DNA from: an uncultured Actinomycetes bacterium
Lineage (GTDB): Bacteria > Actinomycetota > Actinomycetes > Nanopelagicales > Nanopelagicaceae
Direction: 5' to 3'
Assembly: GCA_903918325.1 (NCBI GenBank)
Contig: CAIXDY010000032.1
Coordinates: forward strand, 1 to 12,932
Length of the DNA: 12,932 nucleotides
The translations under genes and the position numbers were made by a program. Positions 1 to 7,684 of the stretch are shown here, piece by piece. Position 1 is the stretch's first letter. Each line of letters opens with the position of its first letter. The notes under the pieces were generated by a model that saw only the letters and a program-made list of their open reading frames with translations, did no database searches and was not told the origin of the DNA.

Positions 1-351
1 CCAAACAAGTCGATCAACCGAATCAGTGACTTCCTTTTCAGCCTTAGCTTTTGTTGCTCCAGTGACCGTAACGATTTCATCCACAAACTGTGCGCGACGT
101 CCTTCTAGCATTTCTGCGAGCCGATAAAGAATTTGACCTTTGTTGTACGCCGTTGATTTATTCCAACCGTGAGCAGCTGCTCGTGCAGCAACTACGGCCT
201 CTTTTAAATCTTTACGTGATGCTAAGCAAGGGTTAGCAATAAAGTTTCCCTTAGCGTTTTTTACTTCGTAGGTCCGCCCTGATTCGGTACGCGGGAAAGC
301 TCCATTAATAAAAAGTTTGTATGTCTTTTTGACATCGATGCGATTACTCAT
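1..351 (-). CDS. Aldehyde dehydrogenase family protein, second of a tandem pair (N-terminal part, runs off left edge)
   Basis: The 117 visible codons are the N-terminus of an NAD(P)-dependent aldehyde dehydrogenase. They show the early beta strands around KLFINGAF (residues 12-19), a helix around SRKDLKEAVVAARAA, then W-N-K-S-T-A-Y-N-K-G-Q and LYRLAEMLEGRR, a pattern usual in ALDHs encoded beside deoC in Actinobacteria. The catalytic Cys and Glu lie beyond the window, so activity cannot be judged. The start ATG (349-351) overlaps the end of the upstream ALDH gene by 8 nt and has a strong Shine-Dalgarno, AAGGGAG, six bases upstream. The usual NPATGE-like motif after the first strands is replaced by a divergent N-P-C-L stretch, so substrate or role may differ from the first copy. 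From context it probably acts in the cytoplasm on acetaldehyde or a related aldehyde produced by DeoC. Family assignment is firm; substrate is inferred. Confidence 0.9.
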   Translation of the reverse strand, partial: MSNRIDVKKTYKLFINGAFPRTESGRTYEVKNAKGNFIANPCLASRKDLKEAVVAARAAAHGWNKSTAYNKGQILYRLAEMLEGRRAQFVDEIVTVTGATKAKAEKEVTDSVDRLVW

Positions 352-1795
352 GTGAAACTCCCTTCAGATAAGCACTTAAACCATGACGCCCGCCTTCGCG
401 ACCCCAGCCAGATTCTTTGTAACCACCAAAAGGAGACGTTGGATCGAATTTATTAAAAGTGTTTGCCCAGATAACTCCGGCGCGAAGTTGCTGAGAGGCC
501 CACAAAACCTTCGAGCCTTTCTCACTCCACACGCCCGCCGATAAGCCAAAAGGTGTGTTATTTGCTTTATCAATTGCTTCTTGGGGAGTTCTAAAAGTTA
601 AGACTGACAAAACTGGACCAAAAATTTCTTCGCGTGCAATTCGATGCGATTGAGTTACTCCAGTAAAGATTGTGGGCGCAAACCAGAAACCCTTTGACGG
701 TAAATCACATGGCGCACTCCATCGTTCGGCGCCTTCGGAATCTCCAGTGGCTGAGAGTTCGCGAATTTTAAGGAGTTGTTCTTTGGAGTTAATTGCTCCG
801 AGATCGGTGTTTTTATCTAAGGGATCTCCCACACGAATTTTCGCCATCCGGTTCTTGAGCTTCTCAAGGAGCTCTTCAGTAATACTTTCTTGCACGATTA
901 ATCGTGATCCCGCACAGCAGACATGGCCTTGATTGAAGAAAATTCCATTAACAATTCCTTCAACGGCCTCATCTATTGCTGCATCTTCAAAAACTATATT
1001 GGCAGCTTTACCACCTAGCTCAAGCGTCACGCTTTTATTTGTTGGTGCGACTGCGCGAGCAATAATCTTTCCAACCTCGGTTGAACCAGTGAAAGCTATT
1101 TTGTCGATTCCAGGGTGATTCACTATTAGCGAACCAGTTGAACCATCTCCAGTAACAATATTTACAACTCCCGCTGGAAGTTCGGCTTGTTGACATACTT
1201 CAGCAAAAAGTAGCGCCGTCAATGAGGTTGTTTCGGCAGGTTTGAGTACAACAGTATTTCCTGCAGCAAGAGCTGGCGCGACTTTCCAAGCCAACATCAA
1301 TAATGGAAAATTCCACGGAATAATTTGTCCGGCAACGCCATGAGGTTTTGTGGATGTACCTAGACCAGCAAACTCAAGTTTATCGGCCCAACCGGCGTGA
1401 TAAAAGAAATGGGCAGCAGCTAATGGAACATCTACATCACGTGATTCACGGATTGGTTTTCCATTATCCAAACTTTCGAGCACTGCAAATTCGCGTGAAC
1501 GTTCTTGCATGATTCGAGCAATTCGGAAAAGATATTTTCCGCGCTCTTTGCCGCTCATTTTTGACCACGTAGATGAATATGCTTTACGCGCGGCTTTTAC
1601 TGCCGCATCTACTTCAGATTTACCGGCGAGTGAAATTTGTGAGAGAACTTCTTCGGTTGCCGGATTAATAGTTGGGAAATGCTTATTTCCCGCGACAAAT
1701 TTTCCGCCAATAAAATGGCCGTACTTGGGCTTGATTGAAACGATCGCGCGAGATTCTGGAGCTGGCGCATATTCAAATGACAATTTTTCCCCCAT
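344..1795 (-). CDS. NAD(P)-dependent aldehyde dehydrogenase (probable acetaldehyde dehydrogenase)
   Basis: This 483-residue protein has the normal length of a soluble, non-CoA-acylating aldehyde dehydrogenase. The visible catalytic set is complete: PWNF with Asn162 (oxyanion hole), Lys185 in KPAE (cofactor binding), FTGSTEVG at about 235-242 (nucleotide loop), Glu259 in ELGGK (general base), Cys293 in the N-Q-G-H-V-C-C-A-G motif (nucleophile), and Glu390 in EEIFGPV (cofactor ribose). The Glu general base points to a hydrolytic enzyme releasing a free acid rather than an acyl-CoA. The start ATG overlaps the deoC stop by one base (TAATG), so the two are probably translationally coupled. DeoC releases acetaldehyde, so the likely reaction is acetaldehyde to acetate with NAD(P)H, in the cytoplasm. 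The substrate rests on this context. Family membership and catalytic competence are well supported. Confidence 0.95.
   Translation of the reverse strand: MGEKLSFEYAPAPESRAIVSIKPKYGHFIGGKFVAGNKHFPTINPATEEVLSQISLAGKSEVDAAVKAARKAYSSTWSKMSGKERGKYLFRIARIMQERSREFAVLESLDNGKPIRESRDVDVPLAAAHFFYHAGWADKLEFAGLGTSTKPHGVAGQIIPWNFPLLMLAWKVAPALAAGNTVVLKPAETTSLTALLFAEVCQQAELPAGVVNIVTGDGSTGSLIVNHPGIDKIAFTGSTEVGKIIARAVAPTNKSVTLELGGKAANIVFEDAAIDEAVEGIVNGIFFNQGHVCCAGSRLIVQESITEELLEKLKNRMAKIRVGDPLDKNTDLGAINSKEQLLKIRELSATGDSEGAERWSAPCDLPSKGFWFAPTIFTGVTQSHRIAREEIFGPVLSVLTFRTPQEAIDKANNTPFGLSAGVWSEKGSKVLWASQQLRAGVIWANTFNKFDPTSPFGGYKESGWGREGGRHGLSAYLKGVSHE
358..364 (-). promoter_or_regulatory. Strong ribosome binding site for the second aldehyde dehydrogenase
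   Basis: On the minus strand the bases read AAGGGAG, six bases before the ATG at 349-351. It lies inside the last codons of the preceding ALDH gene and is among the best Shine-Dalgarno matches in the operon, which supports this start and suggests some independent initiation. Confidence 0.7.
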
Positions 1796-2742
1796 TAGTC
1801 GACCGTTACGTACTGAGGACTAGCGTAGTAGCCATCATCCATTTTCATGCGTTGCATTAATAAATCATTAAGCAATGCGCTAGCACCTATTCGAAAATGG
1901 GTTGGAGTAAGCCATTCTGGCCCAGCTGTTTCATTGACTAGAACGAGTTGTTTAATGGCATCTTTAGTGTTTCGGATTCCACCGGCTGGTTTGACTCCGA
2001 TTCGTACCTGGGTCATTGCATAAAAATCTCGGACCGCTTCCAACATCACCAAAACGACCGGAGGCGTAGCCGCTGGTGCAACTTTACCGGTGGAAGTCTT
2101 AATAAAATCGGCACCCGCAGCCATGGCCAGGAACGAGGCTTTTCGGACGTTGTCATACGTAACAAGTTCGCCAGTCTCAAAAATTACTTTGAGATGGGCA
2201 CGGGTTCCACAAATCTCTTTGATTGTTACTATTTCATCAAAAACTTCAATGTAACGTCCAGAAAGAAATGCACCACGATCAATGACCATATCAATTTCGG
2301 AGGCACCGGCATCAATTGCATCTTGTGTATCTTGAATCTTTACTGCCATGGATGCACGACCCGATGGAAATGCAGTAGAAACGGCAGCTACACCTACATG
2401 TTGCCCGCCAATAAGATCCAGATGAGTTCTAGCAATACCCACCATGTCGTTGTAAACACATACAGCTCCAACACTTGGAACTGACGCATCTGTGGGATCA
2501 GGTCGCACAGCTTTTGTACAGAGTGCCTTAACTTTTCCGGCAGTGTCTGCGCCCTCTAACGTTGTTAAATCCACCATAGAAATTGCAGTATCGATTGCCC
2601 AACGCTTTGAGCTTGTTTTGATGCTGCGTGTAGCTAACATTGCAGCGCGGGCGTCAGCACCAACTTGATCCACACCAGAGAGAGTCGATAGGTATTTTTT
2701 TAGGGAAGCCTCAGAGCCATCGACTAAACCATAAAAGCTCAC
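1795..2742 (-). CDS. deoC: Deoxyribose-phosphate aldolase
   Basis: The enzyme cleaves 2-deoxy-D-ribose-5-phosphate to glyceraldehyde-3-phosphate and acetaldehyde, the last dedicated step of deoxynucleoside catabolism. The 315 residues form a class I (Schiff base) aldolase barrel. Lys215 in FIKTSTGK is the Schiff-base lysine, Asp151 in EIDMVID and Lys251 in GVKPAGGI are the proton-relay residues, and a VIFETGEL strand lies at about 186-193. It is about 55 residues longer than the E. coli enzyme, mostly at the N-terminus, like the long form found in Actinobacteria and eukaryotes. Translation starts at GTG (2740-2742), overlapping the upstream mutase stop by four bases (GTGA), with an AAAGGA Shine-Dalgarno nine bases upstream. 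Its place between a phosphopentose-type mutase and an aldehyde dehydrogenase fits nucleoside salvage for carbon. Assignment is very secure. Confidence 0.97.
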   Translation of the reverse strand: MSFYGLVDGSEASLKKYLSTLSGVDQVGADARAAMLATRSIKTSSKRWAIDTAISMVDLTTLEGADTAGKVKALCTKAVRPDPTDASVPSVGAVCVYNDMVGIARTHLDLIGGQHVGVAAVSTAFPSGRASMAVKIQDTQDAIDAGASEIDMVIDRGAFLSGRYIEVFDEIVTIKEICGTRAHLKVIFETGELVTYDNVRKASFLAMAAGADFIKTSTGKVAPAATPPVVLVMLEAVRDFYAMTQVRIGVKPAGGIRNTKDAIKQLVLVNETAGPEWLTPTHFRIGASALLNDLLMQRMKMDDGYYASPQYVTVD

Positions 2743-4349
2743 GATAGCAATTCCTTTAATGGGTCTCGTAGTTGGTCTAAAACAAGTTGCGCAGTGGTTG
2801 AATCTTTCGCAATTGCCTCAATGTAACACTTCATCTTTGCTTCAGTACCACTTGGGCGAATAATAATTCGAATTCCACCATCGAGCCAGAACCGAAGACC
2901 ATCGGTCGGCGGTAAACCATCTGACGGATTAGATAAATCATCAATCGAAGTTACTGCACGACCCGCAATTTCCTTAGGGGGATTTTTGCGCAATCCTCCC
3001 ATGATTACTTGCACCCGTGAAAGATCGGTTAAACGAATAGAAATTTGTTCGGTACCGTGAAAACCATGTCGAGCCCAGACTTCATCCAATAAATCCAAAA
3101 TTGTCTTGTTCTCATTAGCTAAGTCGGTAGCTATTTGCGCCAATTTTATTGCTGCAGAGATTCCATCCTTGTCGTTGACGGTAATTGCATCGACGGCGTA
3201 ACCCAGCGCTTCTTCGTAACCAAAAGTTAAATTTTCGATCTTTGCTAGCCACTTGAAACCAGTGAGGGTCTCTTTGAAATCAAGATTGTAATGTTGGGCA
3301 ATCTTGCTCAAAATTGAGGATGAAACGATTGAGTTAGCAAAAACCCCTTTATTAGCGCTCCGGGCGATTGATTCACCAAGAACTACTCCTAATTCATCGC
3401 CACGCAACATTCGCCAACCTTTAATGGGATCTTTAATAGCTGCGGCGCAGCGATCAGCATCGGGGTCATTAGCGATTACTAAATCGGCATCAAAGTTTCG
3501 CGCAGTTTCAAGGGCTAAATCAATTGCACCTGGTTCTTCCGGATTTGGAAATGCCACTGTTGGAAAATCTGGGTCAGGTTTTGCTTGTGCATCGACCAAG
3601 ATTGGTTGAGGAAAGCCTGCTTTATGAAAAACATGCTGCAAAGTTTCGGTACCAACTCCGTGCATTGCGGTGTAAACAATTTTTAAGTTTCCGGGCCGTT
3701 GAGCAATATGTGCAGTGATGCTGACATATTTATGTATAACTTCTTCGCCGAGAACTTCCCAGGCTTTGCCTCGAGGTTGCGATTTCAAAGAGGAAATTGA
3801 ATCTATGTAGGCAGCAATTGATTCATCAGTTGGAGAAACAATTTGCGAACCTCGATAATGAATTCCATCGACGGTTCCACCTAAATAAACTTTGTAACCG
3901 TTATCTTGTGGCGGATTATGGCTTGCTGTAACCATGATTCCCACATCGCATTGCAACTCATTTGTAGCAAAAGCTAGAACTGGAGTGGGAAGTGGACGGG
4001 GGAGCACGAAGACTTTCATCCCTGCACCGCTCATAATTTCCGCAGTTTCGAAAGTAAAATCTTCAGAGCCGTAACGCGCATCTCGGCCAATAACTACGCT
4101 ATTTAAATTGCGCGATTTCATATATGCCGCGATACCTGCAGCGGTACGACCAACAACAGCGCGATTCATTCCTGATGGTCCGGGGCGTATTGGGCCACGC
4201 AATCCAGCAGTTCCAAATTGCAAGAAGCCCGAGAAAGATGCCCGCAGCTCTAATTCATTATTGGTATCAAGCCATTGCTGTAATTGGGCAGCTGATTTTG
4301 GATCTGGATCATCGACTATCCAAGCTTGTACTTCTTGTATGAGATCCAT
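2739..4349 (-). CDS. Alpha-D-phosphohexomutase family protein, probable phosphopentomutase
   Basis: At 536 residues this is a PGM2-like member of the phosphoglucomutase/phosphomannomutase superfamily. It has the phosphoserine loop TASHNP (Ser143), the Mg-binding loop DPDADR (295-300), the sugar-binding loop EEALGY (379-384) and the phosphate-binding loop RPSGTEAK (498-505), covering all four domains. Similar genes are often annotated as phosphomannomutase (pmmB in mycobacteria) or phosphoglucomutase. Here it lies between purine nucleoside phosphorylase and deoC, where the missing reaction is (deoxy)ribose-1-phosphate to 5-phosphate. PGM2-type enzymes are known to do this, so phosphopentomutase is the preferred inference; glucose-1-phosphate activity is possible too. 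I chose ATG at 4347-4349, four bases after the upstream stop. The reading frame stays open to 4424, but that extension would overlap PNP by 71 nt and adds no recognisable family sequence. Confidence 0.9.
   Translation of the reverse strand: MDLIQEVQAWIVDDPDPKSAAQLQQWLDTNNELELRASFSGFLQFGTAGLRGPIRPGPSGMNRAVVGRTAAGIAAYMKSRNLNSVVIGRDARYGSEDFTFETAEIMSGAGMKVFVLPRPLPTPVLAFATNELQCDVGIMVTASHNPPQDNGYKVYLGGTVDGIHYRGSQIVSPTDESIAAYIDSISSLKSQPRGKAWEVLGEEVIHKYVSITAHIAQRPGNLKIVYTAMHGVGTETLQHVFHKAGFPQPILVDAQAKPDPDFPTVAFPNPEEPGAIDLALETARNFDADLVIANDPDADRCAAAIKDPIKGWRMLRGDELGVVLGESIARSANKGVFANSIVSSSILSKIAQHYNLDFKETLTGFKWLAKIENLTFGYEEALGYAVDAITVNDKDGISAAIKLAQIATDLANENKTILDLLDEVWARHGFHGTEQISIRLTDLSRVQVIMGGLRKNPPKEIAGRAVTSIDDLSNPSDGLPPTDGLRFWLDGGIRIIIRPSGTEAKMKCYIEAIAKDSTTAQLVLDQLRDPLKELLS
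2752..2757 (-). promoter_or_regulatory. Ribosome binding site supporting the GTG start of deoC
   Basis: The minus strand reads AAAGGA nine bases before the GTG at 2740-2742, inside the last codons of the mutase gene. It supports GTG as the deoC start, because the next in-frame ATG would remove conserved N-terminal sequence. Confidence 0.6.
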
Positions 4350-4353
4350 GTTC

Positions 4354-5184
4354 TTAGAATAACTTCGGAATGACCCCTTTGAGAAGCGCACCCATTCGAT
4401 CTGCAGCGGCTTTTCCAGCGGCAATTACTTCTTCGTGGTTCAATTTTTCTCCAGTAACACCCGCCGCAGCATTTGTCACTAATGAAATTCCAAGAACTTC
4501 AGCGCCAAGGGCATGAGCTGCAATTGCCTCTGGAACCGTAGACATACCTACTAAATCGGCGCCCATTGTTCGCATCATGATTATTTCAGCCGGTGTTTCA
4601 TAGGTTGGTCCACGCCAGTGAACATAAACGCCTTCTTCTAAAGTTGAATCTTCTTTCTTTACAATTTCACGGATTCGCTTGCTATAGAGATCGGTTAAAT
4701 CTACAAAGGTTGCTCCTGATAACGGCGAAACTGCAGTTAACGAGATGTGATCTCTAATCAGTACTGGTTGGCCAACAGTGAATGTCTTATTAATTCCTCC
4801 ACAAGCATTGGTGAGAATAATAATTTTGCAACCCGCTTTTACTGCAGCACGAACACTGTGGACTACTGGCTCTACTCCTTTGCCTTCGTACAAATGTGTA
4901 CGGCCCAGAAATACAAGTGCACGTAATTTTTTCTCGTTACCTTGAATTTCATACGAACGTACTTTGCCAGAATGACCTTCAACAGTTGGAGGCATAAATC
5001 CAGTAAATTCCTCGGCATTGCATTCGAAAGCGGGCGTTCCAAGTGCATCAACCGCACTAACCCAACCTGAACCCATAATTAGTGCGACATCGTGTGCAAC
5101 AACTCCTGTGCGATCCCCGATTTCTTTAGCCGCTTGTGCAGCTGCAGCTAGTGGATCGGCGTATAAGAGTTCGCTATTTGTCAT
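4354..5184 (-). CDS. punA: Purine nucleoside phosphorylase (trimeric type)
   Basis: The enzyme phosphorolyses inosine, guanosine and their deoxy forms to free base and (deoxy)ribose-1-phosphate. The 276 residues match the low-molecular-weight trimeric class. Visible are the phosphate-binding loop IMGSGW (36-41), the motif GRTHLYEG with His97, TNACGG (125-130), GPTYETPAE with Glu196 (purine contact), GMSTVPE with Met214, and VTNAAAG with Asn238 (base recognition). The Glu/Asn pair indicates 6-oxopurine specificity, as in the mammalian and mycobacterial enzymes. The ATG overlaps the upstream accA stop by four bases (ATGA), with no clear Shine-Dalgarno, so it probably depends on translational coupling. 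The next gene, a phosphomutase, would take its sugar-1-phosphate product. The mycobacterial ortholog is called punA or deoD. Confidence 0.96.
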   Translation of the reverse strand: MTNSELLYADPLAAAAQAAKEIGDRTGVVAHDVALIMGSGWVSAVDALGTPAFECNAEEFTGFMPPTVEGHSGKVRSYEIQGNEKKLRALVFLGRTHLYEGKGVEPVVHSVRAAVKAGCKIIILTNACGGINKTFTVGQPVLIRDHISLTAVSPLSGATFVDLTDLYSKRIREIVKKEDSTLEEGVYVHWRGPTYETPAEIIMMRTMGADLVGMSTVPEAIAAHALGAEVLGISLVTNAAAGVTGEKLNHEEVIAAGKAAADRMGALLKGVIPKLF

Positions 5185-6899
5185 GCATCAATGATGTCAC
5201 ATAGCGAGGTTCCACTTGAAACCGTGGCGCCAATCACTGCACTGAGATTTGTTATAACTCCAGCTTTATGCGCCATTAATGGTTGCTCCATTTTCATGGC
5301 TTCGAGAACGAATATCAAGTCTCCTATAGCTACCGAATCACCTTCACTCACCGCAATTTTGACGACGGTGCCTTGCATCGGACTTGTTAAAGCCGAGCCC
5401 CCAGAACCACCGGCCATAGACTGCTTAGCGCGGTGACGTTTTACGACGGGTTGCGGAGCATGGACCACAATTTCAAAACGTTTTCCATTCACTTCCGTCA
5501 CTAAATGTTCAGGCGCCATGTGAGTTTCAAGAGGCGCAACCGTGGCTTGAAACGCTGGGATGTCATTCTTAAATTCATTTTCGATGTAACTTGTGTAGAC
5601 CTTAAAATTTTCAGTAAAAGCGCGATCTTCAACGATGGCCCGGTGGAAAGGAATGGCAGTAGCTAAACCACCGATGTGAAATTCGGCTAAAGCCCGCCGT
5701 GAGCGTTCAATGGCTTGTTCGCGAGTTGCACCAGTAACAATTAATTTTGCTAGGAGCGAATCAAAGTTTCCACCGATGACATCGCCATTTTTGAAACCTG
5801 CATCAATTCGAACGCCAGGCCCCGTTGGAATAACCCACTCAGTAATACGTCCAGGTGCTGGCAGGAATGAACGACCAGGATCTTCACCGTTAATGCGAAA
5901 TTCAATTGAGTGGCCACGAATTTCTGGGTCATCAAAACCAAGAGGTTCACCCATTGCAATTCGAAACTGTTCGCGAACTAAATCAATGCCAGTAACTTCT
6001 TCACTGACTGGGTGCTCAACTTGTAAACGTGTATTAACTTCCAAAAATGAAATTGTGCCATCGGCTCCAACTAAAAATTCACATGTACCCGCGCCAACGT
6101 AACCAGCCTCTTTCATGATGGCTTTACTTGATCGATAGAGCTCTTGGATTTGTGATTCTGATAGAAATGGTGCAGGAGCTTCCTCTACTAATTTTTGATG
6201 TCGGCGCTGAAGTGAACAATCGCGCGTGCTTATGACTACGGCATGTCCATGCTTATCTACTAAAACTTGGGTTTCTATGTGACGGGGCTTATCTAAATAT
6301 CTTTCTACAAAACACTCACCGCGACCAAAACCACTGATTGCTTCACGTACTGCTGAAGCGAATAGTTCGGGGATTTCTTCCATTGTGCGGGCAACTTTTA
6401 ATCCACGTCCGCCACCACCATGCGCAGCTTTGATAGCAACCGGTAAACCATGTTCTTTAGCAAAAGCCGTTACTTCTTCATGACCGGAAACAGGATCTTT
6501 AGTTCCGGCAACAAGTGGTGCACCGGCTTTAGCCGCAATTTTGCGTGCAGAAACTTTGTCCCCTAGCGCCCTAATTGCATCCGGTCCTGGACCAATCCAA
6601 ATTAATCCAGCATCGATAACAGCTTGTGCAAAGTTTGCATTTTCAGATAAGAAACCATAACCAGGATGAACTGCATCGGCACCCGATTCTTTAGCAACCG
6701 CGATTAGTTTTTCGATATTCAAATAAGTTTCAGTTGCACTTGTTCCAGACAGCGAGAAAGCCGTATCAGCAATTTGCACATGAATGGCCGTGCGATCTTC
6801 ATCGGAATAGACCGCGACACTTTCTAGTCCATGGTCTTTACAGGCCCGTATAACACGGACTGCAATTTCGCCACGGTTAGCTATAAGTACGCGCTTCAT
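5181..6899 (-). CDS. accA: Acyl-CoA carboxylase alpha subunit: biotin carboxylase fused to biotin carboxyl carrier protein
   Basis: This subunit carboxylates its own biotin using ATP and bicarbonate, then passes CO2 to the carboxyltransferase encoded three genes upstream. The 572 residues hold an N-terminal biotin carboxylase domain (MKRVLIANRGEIA; HPGYGFLSEN; ATP-grasp glycine loop GGGGRG at 161-166; metal and bicarbonate site E-V-N-T-R-L-Q-V-E-H around 287-296), a C-terminal carboxylase domain to about 440, a linker, and a biotinyl domain with Lys536 in EAMKM. This is the actinobacterial AccA/PccA architecture; it is not E. coli accA, which is a carboxyltransferase. The start ATG overlaps maf by four bases (ATGA) and has a good Shine-Dalgarno, AAGGTGA. 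Biotinylation at Lys536 is presumably done by BirA, encoded divergently from the same locus. Confidence 0.97.
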   Translation of the reverse strand: MKRVLIANRGEIAVRVIRACKDHGLESVAVYSDEDRTAIHVQIADTAFSLSGTSATETYLNIEKLIAVAKESGADAVHPGYGFLSENANFAQAVIDAGLIWIGPGPDAIRALGDKVSARKIAAKAGAPLVAGTKDPVSGHEEVTAFAKEHGLPVAIKAAHGGGGRGLKVARTMEEIPELFASAVREAISGFGRGECFVERYLDKPRHIETQVLVDKHGHAVVISTRDCSLQRRHQKLVEEAPAPFLSESQIQELYRSSKAIMKEAGYVGAGTCEFLVGADGTISFLEVNTRLQVEHPVSEEVTGIDLVREQFRIAMGEPLGFDDPEIRGHSIEFRINGEDPGRSFLPAPGRITEWVIPTGPGVRIDAGFKNGDVIGGNFDSLLAKLIVTGATREQAIERSRRALAEFHIGGLATAIPFHRAIVEDRAFTENFKVYTSYIENEFKNDIPAFQATVAPLETHMAPEHLVTEVNGKRFEIVVHAPQPVVKRHRAKQSMAGGSGGSALTSPMQGTVVKIAVSEGDSVAIGDLIFVLEAMKMEQPLMAHKAGVITNLSAVIGATVSSGTSLCDIIDA

Positions 6900-7498
6900 T
6901 GCATCACCTTAACTGCTGGCCATGAATATCCAAGTTGCTCAAAGGCTTTGCGTAAAAATGGCATCGAAATTCCAACCACATTGGTGTAGTCACCTTCAAT
7001 GGAGGGAATAAAAGGAGAACTAAAGCCATCGAGAGTAAATCCTCCAGCAACATGCAAAGGTTCACCACTTGCAACATAGTCTGCGATTTCAGCGTCGCTC
7101 ATATCATCGAAAGTTACTTTCGTGGTCACGATGCTTGAGATTTCTTTATCTTTAGTTGTATCAATAATGCAATGACCTGTATGTAATAAACCTGAGTTGC
7201 CCCGTACTTTCGAGGCGCGTGCAATTGCAATTTCTGGCGTACCAGGCTTACCAAGAGAAAGACCATCAAATTCAAATGTGGAATCACAACCGATAATTAT
7301 TGCTGGAAAATCAATTTGTTCACGGATCGTGTGAGCTTTAGTAATCGCGAGAGCGATGACCATATCCGCGGGTGACATTGCATTAAAGAAATCTGTTTCT
7401 TCATCAACGTGGCTCACCATAATTGTGGGCTTTAGTCCGGCAGATTCAAGTAAGCGTCGTCTGGACGTGGATGCAGAAGCTAACACGATGCGTGGCAT
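6896..7498 (-). CDS. maf: Maf family nucleoside triphosphate pyrophosphatase
   Basis: Maf proteins hydrolyse non-canonical or canonical nucleoside triphosphates to monophosphates and have been linked to housecleaning and septum control. The 200 residues show the N-terminal signature LASASTSRRRLL (6-17), the VDEETD motif (31-36), the Asp-containing GCDS motif (70-73, where other families have G-A-D-T), the AGGFTLDG loop (161-168) and the I-E-G-D-Y-T-N-V-V-G signature (177-186). The GCDS variant is usual in actinobacterial members. The gene is inserted between accE and accA, as in mycobacteria, so the position is conserved rather than accidental; why the carboxylase operon carries it is not known. 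Start ATG follows the accE stop by three bases. The exact nucleotide preference cannot be read from sequence. Confidence 0.95.
   Translation of the reverse strand: MPRIVLASASTSRRRLLESAGLKPTIMVSHVDEETDFFNAMSPADMVIALAITKAHTIREQIDFPAIIIGCDSTFEFDGLSLGKPGTPEIAIARASKVRGNSGLLHTGHCIIDTTKDKEISSIVTTKVTFDDMSDAEIADYVASGEPLHVAGGFTLDGFSSPFIPSIEGDYTNVVGISMPFLRKAFEQLGYSWPAVKVMQ
6904..6910 (-). promoter_or_regulatory. Ribosome binding site of accA
   Basis: The minus strand reads AAGGTGA with four bases between it and the ATG at 6897-6899, inside the last codons of maf. It supports the start with MKRVLIANRGE, which also matches the conserved N-terminus of biotin carboxylases. Confidence 0.6.
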
Positions 7499-7501
7499 GG
7501 T

Positions 7502-7684
7502 TTATGAGTTCTTCCGTTTGCCAAAAGTAATTTGATGGGGAAGTGCCTGACGCAATTGAGGCAAGCCATAAACACTTCGGCGAACAACTGGTATTAATTC
7601 TTCACGTTTATGGTTTGCCATAGCAGCTTGCAATGCAGCTAATTCATCAGGTGTTGGCATACCGTTAGTAACTGAAAACTCCAT
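7502..7684 (-). CDS. accE: Acyl-CoA carboxylase epsilon subunit
   Basis: This 60-residue protein fits the small epsilon subunit that actinobacterial acyl-CoA carboxylases need for full activity, where it joins alpha and beta subunits. Recognisable features are the G-M-P-T-P-D-E-L-A-A-L helix start (residues 8-18) and a basic, proline-containing C-terminus ending in KRKNS. Position is the strongest evidence: directly after the carboxyltransferase gene, overlapping it by one base (TAATG), and before maf, as in accD5-accE5-maf. The tail lacks the tryptophans often seen in the family (Tyr39 and Phe54 lie where aromatic residues are expected), so it is a divergent member. No separate Shine-Dalgarno is evident, and translation is probably coupled to the upstream gene. 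Small size makes the assignment depend partly on context. Confidence 0.85.
   Translation of the reverse strand: MEFSVTNGMPTPDELAALQAAMANHKREELIPVVRRSVYGLPQLRQALPHQITFGKRKNS

Noticed and set aside
1948..2484. 178-codon open frame on the plus strand, antisense to deoC
   Set aside because: The translation is rich in Ser, Asn and Cys with no recognisable motif, and it lies wholly opposite a well-conserved gene, so it is a shadow frame.
4350..4424. N-terminal extension of the mutase frame by 25 codons to an upstream ATG
   Set aside because: It would overlap the PNP gene by 71 nt, carries no family-like sequence, and an ATG at 4349 sits four bases after the PNP stop as expected for this operon.
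5710..6102. 130-codon open frame opposite accA
   Set aside because: It mirrors the conserved biotin carboxylase sequence and its translation shows no family features.
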